DNA of 64,000 nucleotides from positions 2,445,501-2,509,500 of the forward strand of contig JASPKZ010007250.1 in assembly GCA_030220185.1 (NCBI GenBank), written 5' to 3'. Positions 30,165-40,433 of the stretch are shown piece by piece (the first letter of the stretch is position 1; every line of letters begins with the position of its first letter). The notes below the pieces were generated by a model. It was given only the letters and a program-made list of their open reading frames with translations, was not told the DNA's origin and did not search any database. Position numbers and translations under genes: made by a program. This stretch comes from Diploptera punctata (lineage: Eukaryota > Arthropoda > Insecta > Blattodea > Blaberidae).

Positions 30165-30387
30165 GCAGAAGTCACTAAGTCCAAAACTGGCTGTTTTGAG
30201 ATATGTACACTACTATATTACGAAAATGATTCTTCACAGTCTGGCAAAAGCCACTAAACAATAATCCCTGCCCTTTTCTAATTTATAGACGCTTAATATT
30301 TTCTGGTGTAACAGACTTGTGATGTGTGATCAAATTTAAATATCTCTGTATCTCAAAACAACAATTTTGTACTTAGTGAAATCTGCC
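30165..30387. mobile_element. MITE with about 38-bp inverted repeats
   Basis: GCAGAAGTCACTAAGTCC, then GGCTGTTTTGAGATA on the left; ATCTCAAAACAACAATTTTG, then ACTTAGTGAAATCTGCC on the right. The arms match with several substitutions. No TSD assigned. Confidence 0.7.
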
Positions 30388-30808
30388 AGAACGACGACGA
30401 AATATAAAAGCACATTTATAATGATCATCATTTGGATTTATTAAAAGCATTATCATAATCATTATCCTCCGGAAGGATTAAACAATCTCGCCTAATCCGC
30501 ATGCATGGTGTTAGGGCCAGAGGTGGGAGTTTCTCATTATTCATGAGACCCAGATGGGGGTCTAACACTTGCCTTTGTATTACTCAACTTTTCTCATTTA
30601 GACTGTATAACCGTTATAGGAGCTGCCTCAACGAGTCTGAAACTCTTTGCCCATCTCTTTGAGATCTTTCCCCTTTGGATAAACCATGTGAATCAGTAAG
30701 CACAATAAATTAAGAAGTATCATCGCCGCAAATCTTCTATCAAAAAAAAAAAAAGATCACGGTCCACGAGCTTGTTCACTGAATAGCTGAGAATTTGTAC
30801 TGATATGA
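30388..30808. other. Spacer, no recognised element
   Basis: A-run at 30741-30753. Nothing else recognised. Confidence 0.4.
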
Positions 30809-30809
30809 T

Positions 30810-31270
30810 GATCATCATCATGAACAAATTCGTTTTGGTCTTCCTTGGTCCCTATGTCCAGTTGGGGTATATTGGAATGCCAATTTTGGAAGTCTATTTC
30901 TTGCCATTCTCCTCAGATGATTTTTCCATTCTTGTTGGTATCTTTGTATATCTTCATTTAAACTTGTTACTCCAAGTTTTCCTCTGATAATAGTGTTCCT
31001 TTGGTGATCCAGTCTATTAACTCTTAACAATGATCGTAAGAAGCGCATTTGGCTTACTTGAAGTTCATGAGAGTTTCTTTTATTTAAAATCCAAATTTCA
31101 CTTCCGTATTTTAGAGCAGCTTTTGATGTGATGTTATGTAATCTTAGTTTTGTCTCTGTCCTCATTTGTCTCTGTCTTGTTTACCAAAATGTCTTCGTAT
31201 TACCCCATTCATTTTATTATATTTTTGTAATTTTGAATCAATACTTATACTCTGCAAATACACTCCTAAG
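30810..31270 (-). mobile_element. LINE C-terminal domain, RTE-like, (ATG)n tail
   Basis: Minus ORF 31165-30818 (115 codons): MRTETKLRLHNITSKAALKY, GSEIWILNKRNSHELQVSQM, then HLRRMARNRLPKLAFQYTP and GHRDQGRPKR. Upstream, 31260-31170 reads NKMNGVIRRHFG-like linker text. 3' tail ATGATGATCATC near 30806-30820. Confidence 0.85.
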
Positions 31271-31284
31271 TAAGAGAAATCTGA

Positions 31285-31398
31285 CTGATATGATTGTTAT
31301 TAAATCTAACAATTTCACTCTCATCATTGACCCTACAATAAGTTTTGAATCCAGCCTTAAACAACCAGATGAGGTGAACTTGGAGAAGAAGCTTATAT
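31285..31398 (+). pseudogene. Retroelement C-terminal endonuclease-like domain fragment
   Basis: IIDPTISFESSLKQPDEVNL, then EKKLI: the DPT-x-x-FE and EKK core also seen at 57615-58030. In insect genomes this domain is found at the C-terminus of reverse-transcriptase-bearing elements (recalled, not searched). The spacing of D, E and K is compatible with a restriction-like nuclease, but that is inference. Confidence 0.55.
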
Positions 31399-31630
31399 AA
31401 GAGCCTACTATTCCTATTACAAGGGCAAATATTTCTGGACACTTTTTCCGTACAACGTTCTTTTTGTAGGCACTAAAAAAAGACAACACCTAAGAAAACA
31501 TAATCATTCCTGAAGCAACTAGGAAGAAGCAAAGAACTCATTGCACAAATTGTAACAAGCTGAAGGGTTCTATTTTGAACATTTCCACAGTCGTCTGGAA
31601 GGCCGCTGATATCAAAAGCGTCGCAAAACA
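31399..31630. other. Spacer, no recognised element
   Basis: No motif or repeat partner recognised. Confidence 0.35.
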
Positions 31631-31634
31631 ACAA

Positions 31635-31765
31635 CAGAGCATATCCTTTTGTTGATGATTCAAGCAGGTTTCCGAAACGTCTACAATTCTTAAAAGGTAT
31701 TTAGAAAAAAAAAAACAACCTAGTTGAGGTCGACGACACCTGTAAGGTATTTATTTTAATATTTT
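31635..31765 (+). repeat. Single-arm Penelope-type terminal fragment
   Basis: TTGATGATTCAAGCAGG, TTTCCGAAACGTC and then CTAGTTGAGGTCGACGAC resemble both the GATGA-stem-GAAACGTC motif of the foldback cassettes and the TTTAGTTGAGGACGACTGAC string of the arm at 9155-9175. No inverted partner nearby. Confidence 0.45.
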
Positions 31766-31904
31766 ATTTTGTTACTATTTACCTCTACTAATGTTTTAAA
31801 GAAAACATTTAATAAGAATATTTTGACCAAATAGAGGAACTGATAACTGTTGGAGAATCAAAACAAATAACGAACTAAACTAATTAATCAAAAATCAGAA
31901 TATA

Positions 31905-32200
31905 GTAAACCATATAAGATCTCTCAGAATTGGTTGGCTTGGACTTTTGATAAGAATGGATTATCAGAGATGGCCAAGAAACTTTATAAATGTAAACCTA
32001 TAGGAGGCAGAGCTGTTGGAAGACCGAAGATCAGGTGGCAGGATGACACAATGAACGATCTACAGAAAATGAAAGTGACTAATTTGAATATGGCAAGAGA
32101 TGGACTGGCATGGAGGAGGATTGTTGAGAAGGCCAAAACTTTCATTTTTGAAGTTGTCGTGCCTTCAGATGATGATGATAATGACTATTTACCTCAACGG
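31905..32200 (+). mobile_element. LINE 3' end, (GAT)n tail
   Basis: Open over 93 codons: LSEMAKKLYKCKPIGGRAVG, RPKIRWQDDTMNDLQKMKVT, then LAWRRIVEKAKTF. This KKLYKWKP-type C-terminus is a LINE lineage separate from the others here. Ends in GATGATGATGATAATG. Confidence 0.85.
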
Positions 32201-32704
32201 AAAATAATATGATTTTTATCACTAAAGAATAATAAAGAGAGTATTTGTGAGAGTAATCTAAGTTTGCGTAGTAAAAGTCTTCTTCTTCTTCTTAATCATA
32301 ATTTGTAGGATTTTCATCCTGTTTATTTCCAAAATAACTCCTGGGATGAAGACGTAATGGATGTGCATTCGTCGTAACAGTACGTGGAATAATTCCAGTT
32401 TATTTAAATCAAGTCAATTGATTTGATGGGATCTGATGCGGAGATATATAGCCATGACAGATAGCTATTAGAAAAGAGAGAGGAAGGAGCCCAGCATCAT
32501 CATCATCAAACCACCAGCATTAAACATTAGGATTAATGATATACCATTAGTTGCGGTTTAGAATTCTGTGGTCAAGCAAATGACATGACAGTAACTGTCA
32601 CGAGAACTCAGACTTCACGCTAATTTTAACTCTACAATGCATTTAAAAGCTACTCAAGGTCAGCATAAAATGACGCATGGATGTGCTGAATTGACCCAAC
32701 ACAT
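32201..32704. other. Spacer with (TTC)n at 32279-32295
   Basis: CTTCTTCTTCTTCTTAATC may mark another LINE 3' end on the minus strand, but the adjoining sequence is not readable as LINE coding. A (CAT)n tract lies near 32496-32508. Confidence 0.35.
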
Positions 32705-32719
32705 TCACACTAAATGTTT

Positions 32720-33020
32720 TTTTTTTGTCTAATGCCACCAGGTTATCTTTTATGACATTTCTGCCTTTCTCCCCTAGCATTGGCGGAATTGTAATCCATT
32801 TCTTAGGTTGGGACACCTGGAAGGCGGAGTTACGTTACCCCGTTATGATGAGTGAAAAATTATATGAAGAGCCAGGAGAGTTCTTAACCTCAACTTAACC
32901 TAAATTCCAGACCATGGGCAACCACAGGAATAATTCCTTTTAAGGAAAAAATCCTATGGTCTGACCGGGAATCGAACCCCGGACCTCATGAATGCTGACC
33001 ACTAGCCCATGAGGCTGGTC
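32720..33020 (-). repeat. SINE-2, full length, perfect 15-bp TSD
   Basis: TCACACTAAATGTTT occurs at 32705-32719 and 33021-33035. Between them lies a complete reverse copy: T-run (the poly-A side), AATGCCACCAGGTTAT, CCCCTAGCATTGGCGGAATT, GACACCTGGAAGGCGGAG, CCATGGGCAACCACAGG, then the tRNA-like head with B box complement GGAATCGAACCCCGG. This is the reference copy for the family here. Confidence 0.95.
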
Positions 33021-33062
33021 TCACACTAAATGTTTCACTAAAATAAAAAGATAATTATGTAA

Positions 33063-33318
33063 AATTGTAGACTTTCATAGCAGGTGTATTGATTCATGTC
33101 TCTTATGTCTTTCGGGCTAAATGACCTTGGTCTGGTTTTATTAACACCAACGTTTCGTCTACTACTGCGGCTGCCGACATTTGAAGAGTTAGGAGGTCAT
33201 AGAACACGCAGAATCTCCTGAGGATGTCTACCGCAGTAGTAGACGAACGTTGAGTGTTAATAAAACCAGACCACGGCCAATTAGCCCGAAAGACATAAAA
33301 TACATGAATCAAAAACAT
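33063..33318. mobile_element. PLE-FB foldback cassette
   Basis: Arms at about 33091-33178 and 33219-33310. The left terminus TTGTAGACTTTCATAGC parallels the GTAGGCTTTCACGGCC end of the 17971 cassette. The right arm carries CTGAGGAT (33218-33225), stem GTCTAC/GTAGAC around loop CGCAGTA, then GAACG, with one A of GAAA lost. Clearly the same family as 17971-18281, more diverged. The 78-codon minus frame is a palindrome artefact. Confidence 0.78.
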
Positions 33319-33354
33319 AATTGTTTGAACACCATTCATATTTTATTAAATAAG

Positions 33355-33850
33355 CTTTAACAAGAAGAGAAGCATTTTCTGCGAACCTTCCGCAAAAGAA
33401 TTACGTAAGAGGCTAGTGAAGTGTTTTGTGTGGAGTGTAGCATTTTATGGTGCATATACTTGGACATTACGACGGAATGAGGAAAAGTGACTGGAAGCTT
33501 TTGAGATGTGGATATGGAGAAGGATGGAACGTATAAAACGGACAGACGAAATAAAAAATAAAGGTCTGCTAGACAGAGTGGACGAAGGAAGAACAATGCT
33601 GGAGCTCATAAAGAAGACGAAATAAATTGGATTGGGCACAGACTAGGAAGAAACTGTTGTTGACGGATACCTTACAAGAATGATCCATGGAAAGAAAGTT
33701 AGAGTCAGAAAATACATCAGATAAGAGACAATATTAAAATAAATGGTTTGTATGCAGGTAGAAAAAAGGAAAGCTGAGTCAAGGAAAGAGTGGAAATTGC
33801 TGAGTTTGCCGTGAAAGACCTACTCTTGAGCAGAACACTATGTATGTAAA
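33355..33850 (+). mobile_element. LINE C-terminal fragment (WTLRR lineage)
   Basis: Plus-strand reading RLVKCFVWSVAFYGAYTWTL, RRNEEK, LEAFEMWIWRRMERIKRTDE, then GLLDRVDEGRTML. After a frameshift comes RMIHGKKVRVRKYI, and it ends near TYS-AEHYV. This is the C-terminal domain of a LINE lineage with FEMW-WRR. Minus-strand frames here are shadows. Confidence 0.82.
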
Positions 33851-33934
33851 CTACCACTCATAGAGGGAGCATAGAACAAAATGCATAGAGAATTAGAATG
33901 AACCAGGATTTGAAAGAATCCTGTACGGATTTAT

Positions 33935-34213
33935 GACTGGTAGGAGATTAGAAGAAAGGGACTAGAATGGGTAGGACATGTGTTAAGGATGGAGCGGAAA
34001 ATAAATGCAAGAAGGAATTTAGAAGGGAAACCAAAAGGAAGAAGAAAGGTCAGAAGACAGATATTGACGGTTGGATAAGGATGAAGAAGACTTGAGACAA
34101 CTGAGGGTCACGATATGGAGACACAAAGCTAGGAATAGAGAAAAATGGACAAATGTTATGAAGGAGACCAAGGTTCTTAAACAACCATAGAGCCAAGGGA
34201 AGAAGAAGAAGAA
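33935..34213 (+). mobile_element. LINE 3' end, (GAA)n tail
   Basis: RRKGLEWVGHVLRMERKINA, RRNLEGKPKGRRKVRRQ, then KCYEGDQGS in another frame and a GAAGAAGAAGAAGAA tail at 34200-34213. Another distinct lineage (GLEWVGHVLRM). Interrupted by stops. Confidence 0.82.
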
Positions 34214-34217
34214 TCTA

Positions 34218-34684
34218 TTACTCGCCCAAGTTCAGTCTGCACGGCTAGAGGGCAAGCGCTAGTGTCGCCAAACTATTTCTCTATGCAAGGAAGAATCCTT
34301 AAATACATGTGAAGTATCATTGCATGGTTGTTAAATTAGTCTTAATCGACGACTGCTGAAGATGTCGGATCATTTAAAATCACAGTCTCTCTATTACCAG
34401 CCTCACAACACAACACAGGAGGCGGTAATTTGCGACATGTAATGAGGAAGGTAAAGCAAGGACAGCTCATTTCCCAGTAGTAACATGCCTGCCGGATTAT
34501 TCATTTGGTCAACGACTTCTGTAGGTGGATTGATCATTTAAAAATCACAGTATTTGCCAGCGTTCCTCTCACCGTCAAATAACAACATACTGGAGACAGG
34601 GACTGATAACATAGAGAATAAGTAGAATCGATAGCTATTTCCTAGCATTTTTTTTCGGCGTGCAGATTTAATTTGGGCGAGTAA
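34218..34684. mobile_element. TA-flanked MITE, 467 bp
   Basis: TIR TTACTCGCCCAAGTTCAGTC on the left and the complement of TTACTCGCCCAAATTAAATC on the right; TA at 34216-34217 and 34685-34686. Inside, GGATCATTTAAAATCACAGT and TGATCATTTAAAAATCACAG mark a diverged internal direct repeat about 165 bp apart. It inserted right after a LINE (GAA)n tail. No coding capacity. Confidence 0.82.
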
Positions 34685-34686
34685 TA

Positions 34687-35003
34687 TAATGTTTCTGATT
34701 AATTATTTACGTGCTAGCTAACCCCACCTTTGGTTGTTGAACCATTCAGTGACACACTGACCAGAAGAGATGGGCTTTAGGCACACTGCTGGCTTTCGAA
34801 TTCTTGGAATGGTCTACAGCTGGATATTTTTTTTAGATAATCTGCACCATGATTTAGTGTCCACAAAGTTTGCACTCTAGAATTGATATGAGTTAATCTG
34901 GGGGAGGGGGGGTTGAAGGCGAGGTAATCTTAGTATTATTACATTTTGAAGGTGGTTGCATAAATTACTAGGGGAGCATTAGGGTTGATGGAGCTTTGAG
35001 TAT
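34687..35003. other. Spacer, no recognised element
   Basis: A G-run (GGGGGAGGGGGGG) at about 34900-34912. No other feature. Confidence 0.4.
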
Positions 35004-35004
35004 T

Positions 35005-35292
35005 TGCGAACCTAATAAGACCAGTTAAGTCTCATAGGCTATGATTATCAGTACATGTGGCACGAATGGGTAATGAAAGAGGGACATGTAAAGTTTTTTG
35101 TAGGAAAACCAGAGGGAAAAAGTCCAGTTGGTAGGCTAAGAATGAGATTGGAGAATAATATTAACCAAGGTTTGAGGGAAGTAGATTATATAGGAGATGA
35201 TTGGAAAACAGCTGAAGACAGGGACGTGTGGAGAGCTTATGTCCGCGCGGTCATGAACCTACTGGTTCGATAGTGACAGTGAGTTAGTTATT
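35005..35292 (+). mobile_element. RTE-A LINE 3' end
   Basis: Open over the last 72 codons: MWHEWVMKEGHVKFFVGKPE, GKSPVGRLRMRLENNINQGL, then REVDYIGDDWKTAEDRDVWR. 3' terminus GAACCTACTGGTTCGATAGT, then GACAGTGAGTTAGTTA. Confidence 0.88.
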
Positions 35293-35392
35293 AACACAAA
35301 AGTACGACGATTATGTAAAATGTGCTGGAAGACAAAAAGTCCATAATTATTTATTTGAAATCTGCCTCCAATAGATGGCACAGATGTTAATA

Positions 35393-35934
35393 ACACTGGT
35401 GACATGATTTTTGTCTCATGAGTACCAATAATTGTATTTAATGCAGTTTTATATCGTGTTTTCAAGTATGTATTCGTAATTTTTCCATCACCCACAGTTT
35501 TTTTATTTAAATTTCAATTAATAGATTTAAATAAATATTTTTAATACACTTTTTTCGTCCATTTGTCCATTGTAAAATAATACCAAATGAGCTAACTCAA
35601 TAGATTTCAGCTATGGAAAAGAGATATCAAGGCAAATGGAATACTAATATGCTGGCCGATTATTGTTGGACCATCAAGAGGGATGCTCCACAGGCGAAAT
35701 ATAGCAGAAAATCGTCATTTCTTATTTTCTAGGTGAGTCCGAATGTTCGAATATTGTGTAGTTACGAATGTAGAATATATTAAAGTGTTTAAAATTATAA
35801 ATTCCTGTCTCTCGGAAACACTGCATGATGGAGAAAACCTTATATCATATTTGAATTCAGGAGAAAAAATACTATCAGAATCACATATTTTTCTTTTTGA
35901 GACAAAAAAAAGTTTCTTTTTTGTTGCTCAGTGT
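35393..35934 (+). mobile_element. Family K transposon, copy 1
   Basis: Imperfect terminal inverted repeats: ACACTGGTGACATG-ATTTTTGTCTC at the left, and the complement of ACACTGAGCAACAAAAAAG with a nearby TTTTGTCTC at the right. It contains a 43-codon coding remnant (35604-35732) and a 3' part shared with 52518-52743 and 60970-61435. Superfamily not recognised. Confidence 0.7.
35604..35732 (+). pseudogene. Conserved C-terminal coding remnant of family K
   Basis: ISAMEKRYQGKWNTNMLADY, then CWTIKRDAPQAKYSRKSSFL and a stop at 35730-35732. The copy at 60972-61100 gives the same 43 codons with the same stop and mostly conservative changes (MEKTYQGKWNPNMLTDYCW). Upstream codons are closed in both, so this is the end of a larger, deleted gene. 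Function unknown; the W, Y, C, W spacing suggests a folded C-terminal module of a transposase or retroelement. Confidence 0.6.
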
Positions 35935-36470
35935 AATCACTCGGACTGATTCAAATACTAATTTTCATTCAAGGTCTTTTGTTATGCCTACACTAGGGCC
36001 TAACTGCCATAATGATAAAATACTATAAAAAGCTGATAAAGGATAGACACATATACATGTGTATTATACCAAAAAATAGGGCATATATATTCACCCTTTA
36101 AATGCGGATTGAAGTCTCAATCAAAATATACATGTGTTTTATAGATAAAAAAACTAGGGAAAAAATTATTATAAAATGACTATTTCACATCAATATATTT
36201 TTCAATCAATGAAGACACACTTACGAAATCTTATATAATATCAAAAACAACTTGTTAGTTTCAACCAAATAGGAAACTCTTACGAAAACTTATATAACCC
36301 AAACACATTAGGATAAGAAGTTAAAAACACCTTATATAACATGGCCATGAAAGAACTAGGAATATTACTACAGGTGGGGCAAGAAAATAGGGTTTCCATT
36401 AGTTTTTGGGAATGGTGAAAGTAGAGATTATGATATAAAAACAGGCCTTTTGGGTAGCAAAAGCCAGAAC
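35935..36470. other. AT-rich spacer
   Basis: Weak internal repetition (ACTTATATAA strings near 36230, 36290 and 36330). No ORF or element recognised. Confidence 0.4.
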
Positions 36471-36476
36471 GGTGTA

Positions 36477-36499
36477 GGGGACCGACGGGTTCGGTCCCC
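36477..36499 (+). repeat. Strong GC-rich stem-loop
   Basis: GGGGACCGA (36477-36485) pairs perfectly with TCGGTCCCC (36491-36499) around a 5-nt loop, in a strongly AT-rich setting. It is not next to a T-run and no coding region precedes it, so it is not a terminator. Could be the tip of a decayed RNA-derived element. Confidence 0.6.
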
Positions 36500-37538
36500 C
36501 TGGGAAGAGGCAGCTCTACATGGGTAAGAAGCTTTAAACTATTTTATTATCACTCTAAAAAGTTCAGTTTTTTAAATGGTCATTTTTTCATACCTAAATT
36601 TAATTAAAGGACCAAATGGTACAAAGAACTTAGAATAATTATAATTGTTGAAAATGCATGAAGACCTAAGGGTCAAATAACTTAGAATAATTACCAAAGT
36701 TGAAACTTTTAAATGAATATTTTCTCTCTCTGAATTTCAACACTTTAGTATTTTGACGTTTGACAATATGGCGATTTCAGCTGATTTTAATAAATTGTTT
36801 TATATGTTGTTGATCTAATATTTCTTTATGTTTGGATTTATTTTAATAAATAGTGTTATTTTTTCGTTTACTGTGTTTTTAACATGTTTAAAGGTGGCAT
36901 TCATCCTCCAAAACCAAGGCCAACCGCTCGGGCCAAATACCACTTAAACAATAGAGATCTTAACGCTATCATTACGGCGGGGCTTAACTGACCCATGCGT
37001 AACATCTTTCGATCCAATACCAAGGAGAATAATAAATTACTGTAACCTGAAAATCAATCCAATGTAACCATATTATTCAGTGAATACTAAGCTGCATGTA
37101 TGGTATAGACAGTATAAAATATACACTGCGTTAGTTGTTCTGCAGTGGAGACTACCGAGAACTCATGCATTAAGTTAGAGACCGCATTACCACAGACGAA
37201 AGGGAAACATAATAATTTGGAAAGGAGAGGGAAGAGGGACTCTCTTTGAGACACGAAGTACAGAAAATTAGTAAAAGTACATTATCTGAACATTAATTAC
37301 ATCAGTATTTCTAAAAATCGGTCTCTAATAGGCATTAATAAACTTCTGACTCCATATTAAGCTATGTACACGTACAGCTTACGTTAGGAATACTTGCTGG
37401 TCATTGCAACTTCAAATAAAACACTATATACCTTTCAACACATGACTATTATATCTGTATACACAAGCATCTCTCTAACCTAACCCCAACTGTTTCAAAA
37501 ATAAGAATAAGGATACATTCTATTGACAAATTTTGTAT
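36500..37538. other. Spacer of about 1 kb, no recognised element
   Basis: 36895-37000 is less AT-rich (CCAAGGCCAACCGCTCGGGC) but has no readable frame. No repeat partner in the window. Confidence 0.4.
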
Positions 37539-37539
37539 A

Positions 37540-37890
37540 GATGGCAGCTAATACTCGGCATGCGTTGCTACGCCGAAACAAATGAAATATTAAAGGTTAA
37601 TGAAATTGCATGTTATACGCTGAGATGAACTAAACACGAAGGTTGCTGGTTAGTTTTTAATTTCGGATCTCAGGTAAACCTCCACTTCTAATTGTCGGAT
37701 TTTTCTCGTTTTTGGATAACACCTACCTCAGTTTATTTTAATAGGATATACTGAGTTTCATTGCGAAACATCGAAAATTGTGATTGCTAGAGTGATTTCA
37801 AATTTTCGCTTCAGATGAACTCCTACACTTAATGGTTTTAGAGGGTCCAATTGTGAATCTAAACCATCTAAGAGACTCACTCAACACACA
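37540..37890 (+). repeat. Dispersed repeat L, copy 1
   Basis: GGCAGCTAATACTCGGCATG, GCTGGTTAGTTTTTAATTTC, CTTCTAATTGTCGGATTTTT, TTTCGCTTCAGATGAAC and CTAAACCATC-type strings reappear as their complements at 54330-54705. A third scrap is at 48125-48160. No coding capacity; probably a non-autonomous element. Confidence 0.72.
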
Positions 37891-37939
37891 CAAACCTAAT
37901 TTTGTAACGTGCTGTCTATAATATTTTTTTCTACGTTTA

Positions 37940-39115
37940 GAGTATTTCAGAATATGTTGCGTATTTAGTATATTTAATGAAATTTATTTATTGCAGAAAA
38001 GATATACAGTAAAACGTGTTTAATCCGGAACGTGAATAATGCGGAAATCTGTCTAATGTGAACAAATTTATTGGTCCCGGCAAAATAATAGTAATTTTAC
38101 GTGTATTTATTTTGTATAAAACGGAATCTGTCCAACGCGGAAACGGAAGGATATTTCTACACAATTCATGAAAAAATGTTTATAAGGGGGAAAGACAGAG
38201 AGAAATAAATTTCAAACGAAAAGAAAAGCAAAATAAATAAATAAATAATTAAATAAAATAAATGAAGAAATCAAAGAAGTAGCGTGGGAGTGTTTTTTTA
38301 CAAGTGCACGATAAAAAATCTCCAAATTTCGGGACCGATGCTCCAAAGTCAAGCTCTGTTGCTACATCCCTAGATAATAACGATTTCAAGACATCTTCAG
38401 GTTGGCTATACTGTTTTGAAAGACGACAAAATGTAGTGTGGAATGAAATTTTGCGGGAAATCGAATTACGTGGCCGAACGTGTAGTTAGTGAGTGGAGAT
38501 CCGAAACTGCGTACCGGTACTTTAATTTCAGGATCCGCGCCTAAGAGCCATTTTTAACGCTGACGAACCGGACTGTTTTTTTTTTTTTGCGCGTTACCGT
38601 CTAAATCACTCGCACATACTATACTTCACTTTTCAAAGGCAAGGAAATTGCTATTAATCCAAGATACGCAAAATGACATATACGGTACTCTATAATATAA
38701 GATTGATTAATATATTTTGTTTTTTTATAATTCGGAATTTTGTCTAATGTGGAAACGAAAATTAGTCCCATGCGATTCCGCTTTGAAACAAGTTTTACTG
38801 TATTTAGAGAGAGTAATGTGGGTTTTGGAGGGAAAAAAAGACGATAAATCAACAAAAATTGTTTTTATATTCTGCAATTTTGGATGCCAGGTTCATATGT
38901 GAATTTAAAGTAAAAATGAGCAGAGAAGGCGATTTTCGCGGTACATCTGGAAAAAAATTTAAAGCAGTTCAAGATGCAACTATTTATATACTTCCAGGAA
39001 AGTCAACATTATTGTAATAAAATAATAAGTACAAATAGTCATTAAAGTGTATTTTACGTTTTTGTTGAACCTTTATTTTATGTTTTGATAGCATGTTTTG
39101 TGTTTTGTTAGAATA
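37940..39115 (+). repeat. Dispersed repeat M, copy 1, interrupted by Tigger
   Basis: The part before the Tigger (TTTAATGAAATTTATTTATTG) and the part after it (38803-39115: GTGAATTTAAAGTAAAAATG, AAGTGTATTTTACGTTTT, ATTTTATGTTTTGATA) both match 49960-50010 and 50645-50937 in the same order. So M is an older repeat into which Tigger 1 inserted. Confidence 0.6.
38007..38800 (+). mobile_element. Tigger/pogo-like transposon 1, 794 bp
   Basis: TIR CAGTAAAACGTGTTTAATCC on the left and the complement of CAGTAAAACTTGTTTCAAAG on the right; TA at 38005-38006 and 38801-38802. Remnant coding: LDNNDFKTSSGWLYCFERRQ, NVVWNEI (CENP-B-type HTH, Tc5-like), then RAIFNADEPDCFF (the NADE start of the DDE domain). 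Internal deletion and frameshifts. Confidence 0.88.
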
Positions 39116-39117
39116 TA

Positions 39118-40431
39118 CAGTAACATTTTTTTAATCCGGAAAGTTAATAATGCGGAAATCCGTCCAATGTGAACAAATTTCTTGGTCCCGGTGAAATAAA
39201 AGCAATTTTACGTGATTTTATTTTGCATAAAACGGAATCTGCCCATGCGGAAACAGAAGGATATCTCTACACAATTCATGAAAAATAAATGTAAAGCGAA
39301 GAGACAGAGAAATAAATTAGTTCCACTTCATTGAATTCCAGTTAGGCCAAGAAAATAATAAGCAATGATTCCTGCCGTCGCGTCGGGTGATGTAGATTCT
39401 ACCTGTACCTGATACACTGCACACCCATTATGCGAAATACACATACCTGTCTTACAAATAATCATTGCACTGTAAAATCTTAAATTAGTTTAAATTCTGA
39501 GACCGATCTTTCACAGGTAGCGTTCTGAATTTACGGAATAAATATGGCTAAAACGTATGTATCATTGTCATTAAGCGATAAAATGAAAGTTATTGAAGGT
39601 AAATCTCCTAATTTCCGGACCGATGATCCAAAGTCAAGCTCTAGCTGTTGCTAAATCCTTGCGGAATAACGACTTCAAGACATCTTCAGGTTAGTTGGAC
39701 AGTTTTAAAATACAACACAATGTAGTGTGGAATTAAAGGATGTGGGCGAAAGTGTAGTTAATGAGCGGAAACCGAAACTGCGCCTAAGAGACATTTTTAA
39801 CGCTGACGAAAATGATCTGTTTTTTCGCGCGTTGCCGTCGAAGTAGCTCGTACATACTATACTTCACTTTACAATGGCAGCGGAACTACAATTAATCCAA
39901 GGTATGTAATAGGACATATACGGTGCCCTATAATCTAAGATTATTAATAAATTTTAATTTTTTTATAATGCGGAATTTGGCCCACCGCTGTGGTCTCGGG
40001 ATAGCGTGCTACCTTGTCACGCAGCGGGCCCGGGTTCGATCCCCGGTCGGGACAGTTTTTCTGGGTGAGGTTTTTATCGGGGATTTTCCTCACCTGTAAG
40101 ACAAATGTCAGGAAAACTTTAAGGCCCAAACGGTACCCGAAATCATATGGCCATCGCAATCATCATCATTCATATTCATTAAGTTAAGCTTAGGATTAGG
40201 GACTCTTCTGGCGCACCATTATCATCATCAGCCATCATATCATCGGGGCAACGTAACCCGCCTTCCAGGCGCCCCAACCTCAGAAGTGGGTTACAAGTAC
40301 GCCATGCCAGGAGAGAAACCAGAAATGTTGAAAGACAAACCTGGGGCATTTGAAAAAAAATAATGCGGAATTTTGTGTAACGTGGAAAAAAAATTGGTCC
40401 CATGCGATTCTGCTTTGAGCAAGTTTTACTG
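39118..40431 (+). mobile_element. Tigger/pogo-like transposon 2, carrying a SINE
   Basis: TIR CAGTAACATTTTTTTAATCC at the left and AGCAAGTTTTACTG at the right; TA at 39116-39117 and 40432-40433. Coding scraps around 39600-39850 repeat the NNDFKTSSG and IFNADEND-type motifs of Tigger 1. A 381-bp chimeric SINE interrupts it near the right TIR. Same orientation as Tigger 1, 317 bp away. Confidence 0.87.
39979..40359 (+). repeat. Chimeric SINE: SINE-1 head joined to SINE-2 tail
   Basis: 39979-40155 is SINE-1 (CCACCGCTGTGGTCTCGGG, GGGTTCGATCCCCGGTCGGG, GGCCCAAACGGTACCCGAAA). From about 40180 it is SINE-2 (AGGGACTCTTCTGGCGC, ATCATCGGGGCAACGTAACC, CATGCCAGGAGAGAAACC) to an A-run. ATAATGCGGAATTT flanks the whole unit at 39965-39978 and 40360-40373, so both halves arrived in one insertion. 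Confidence 0.9.
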
Positions 40432-40433
40432 TA

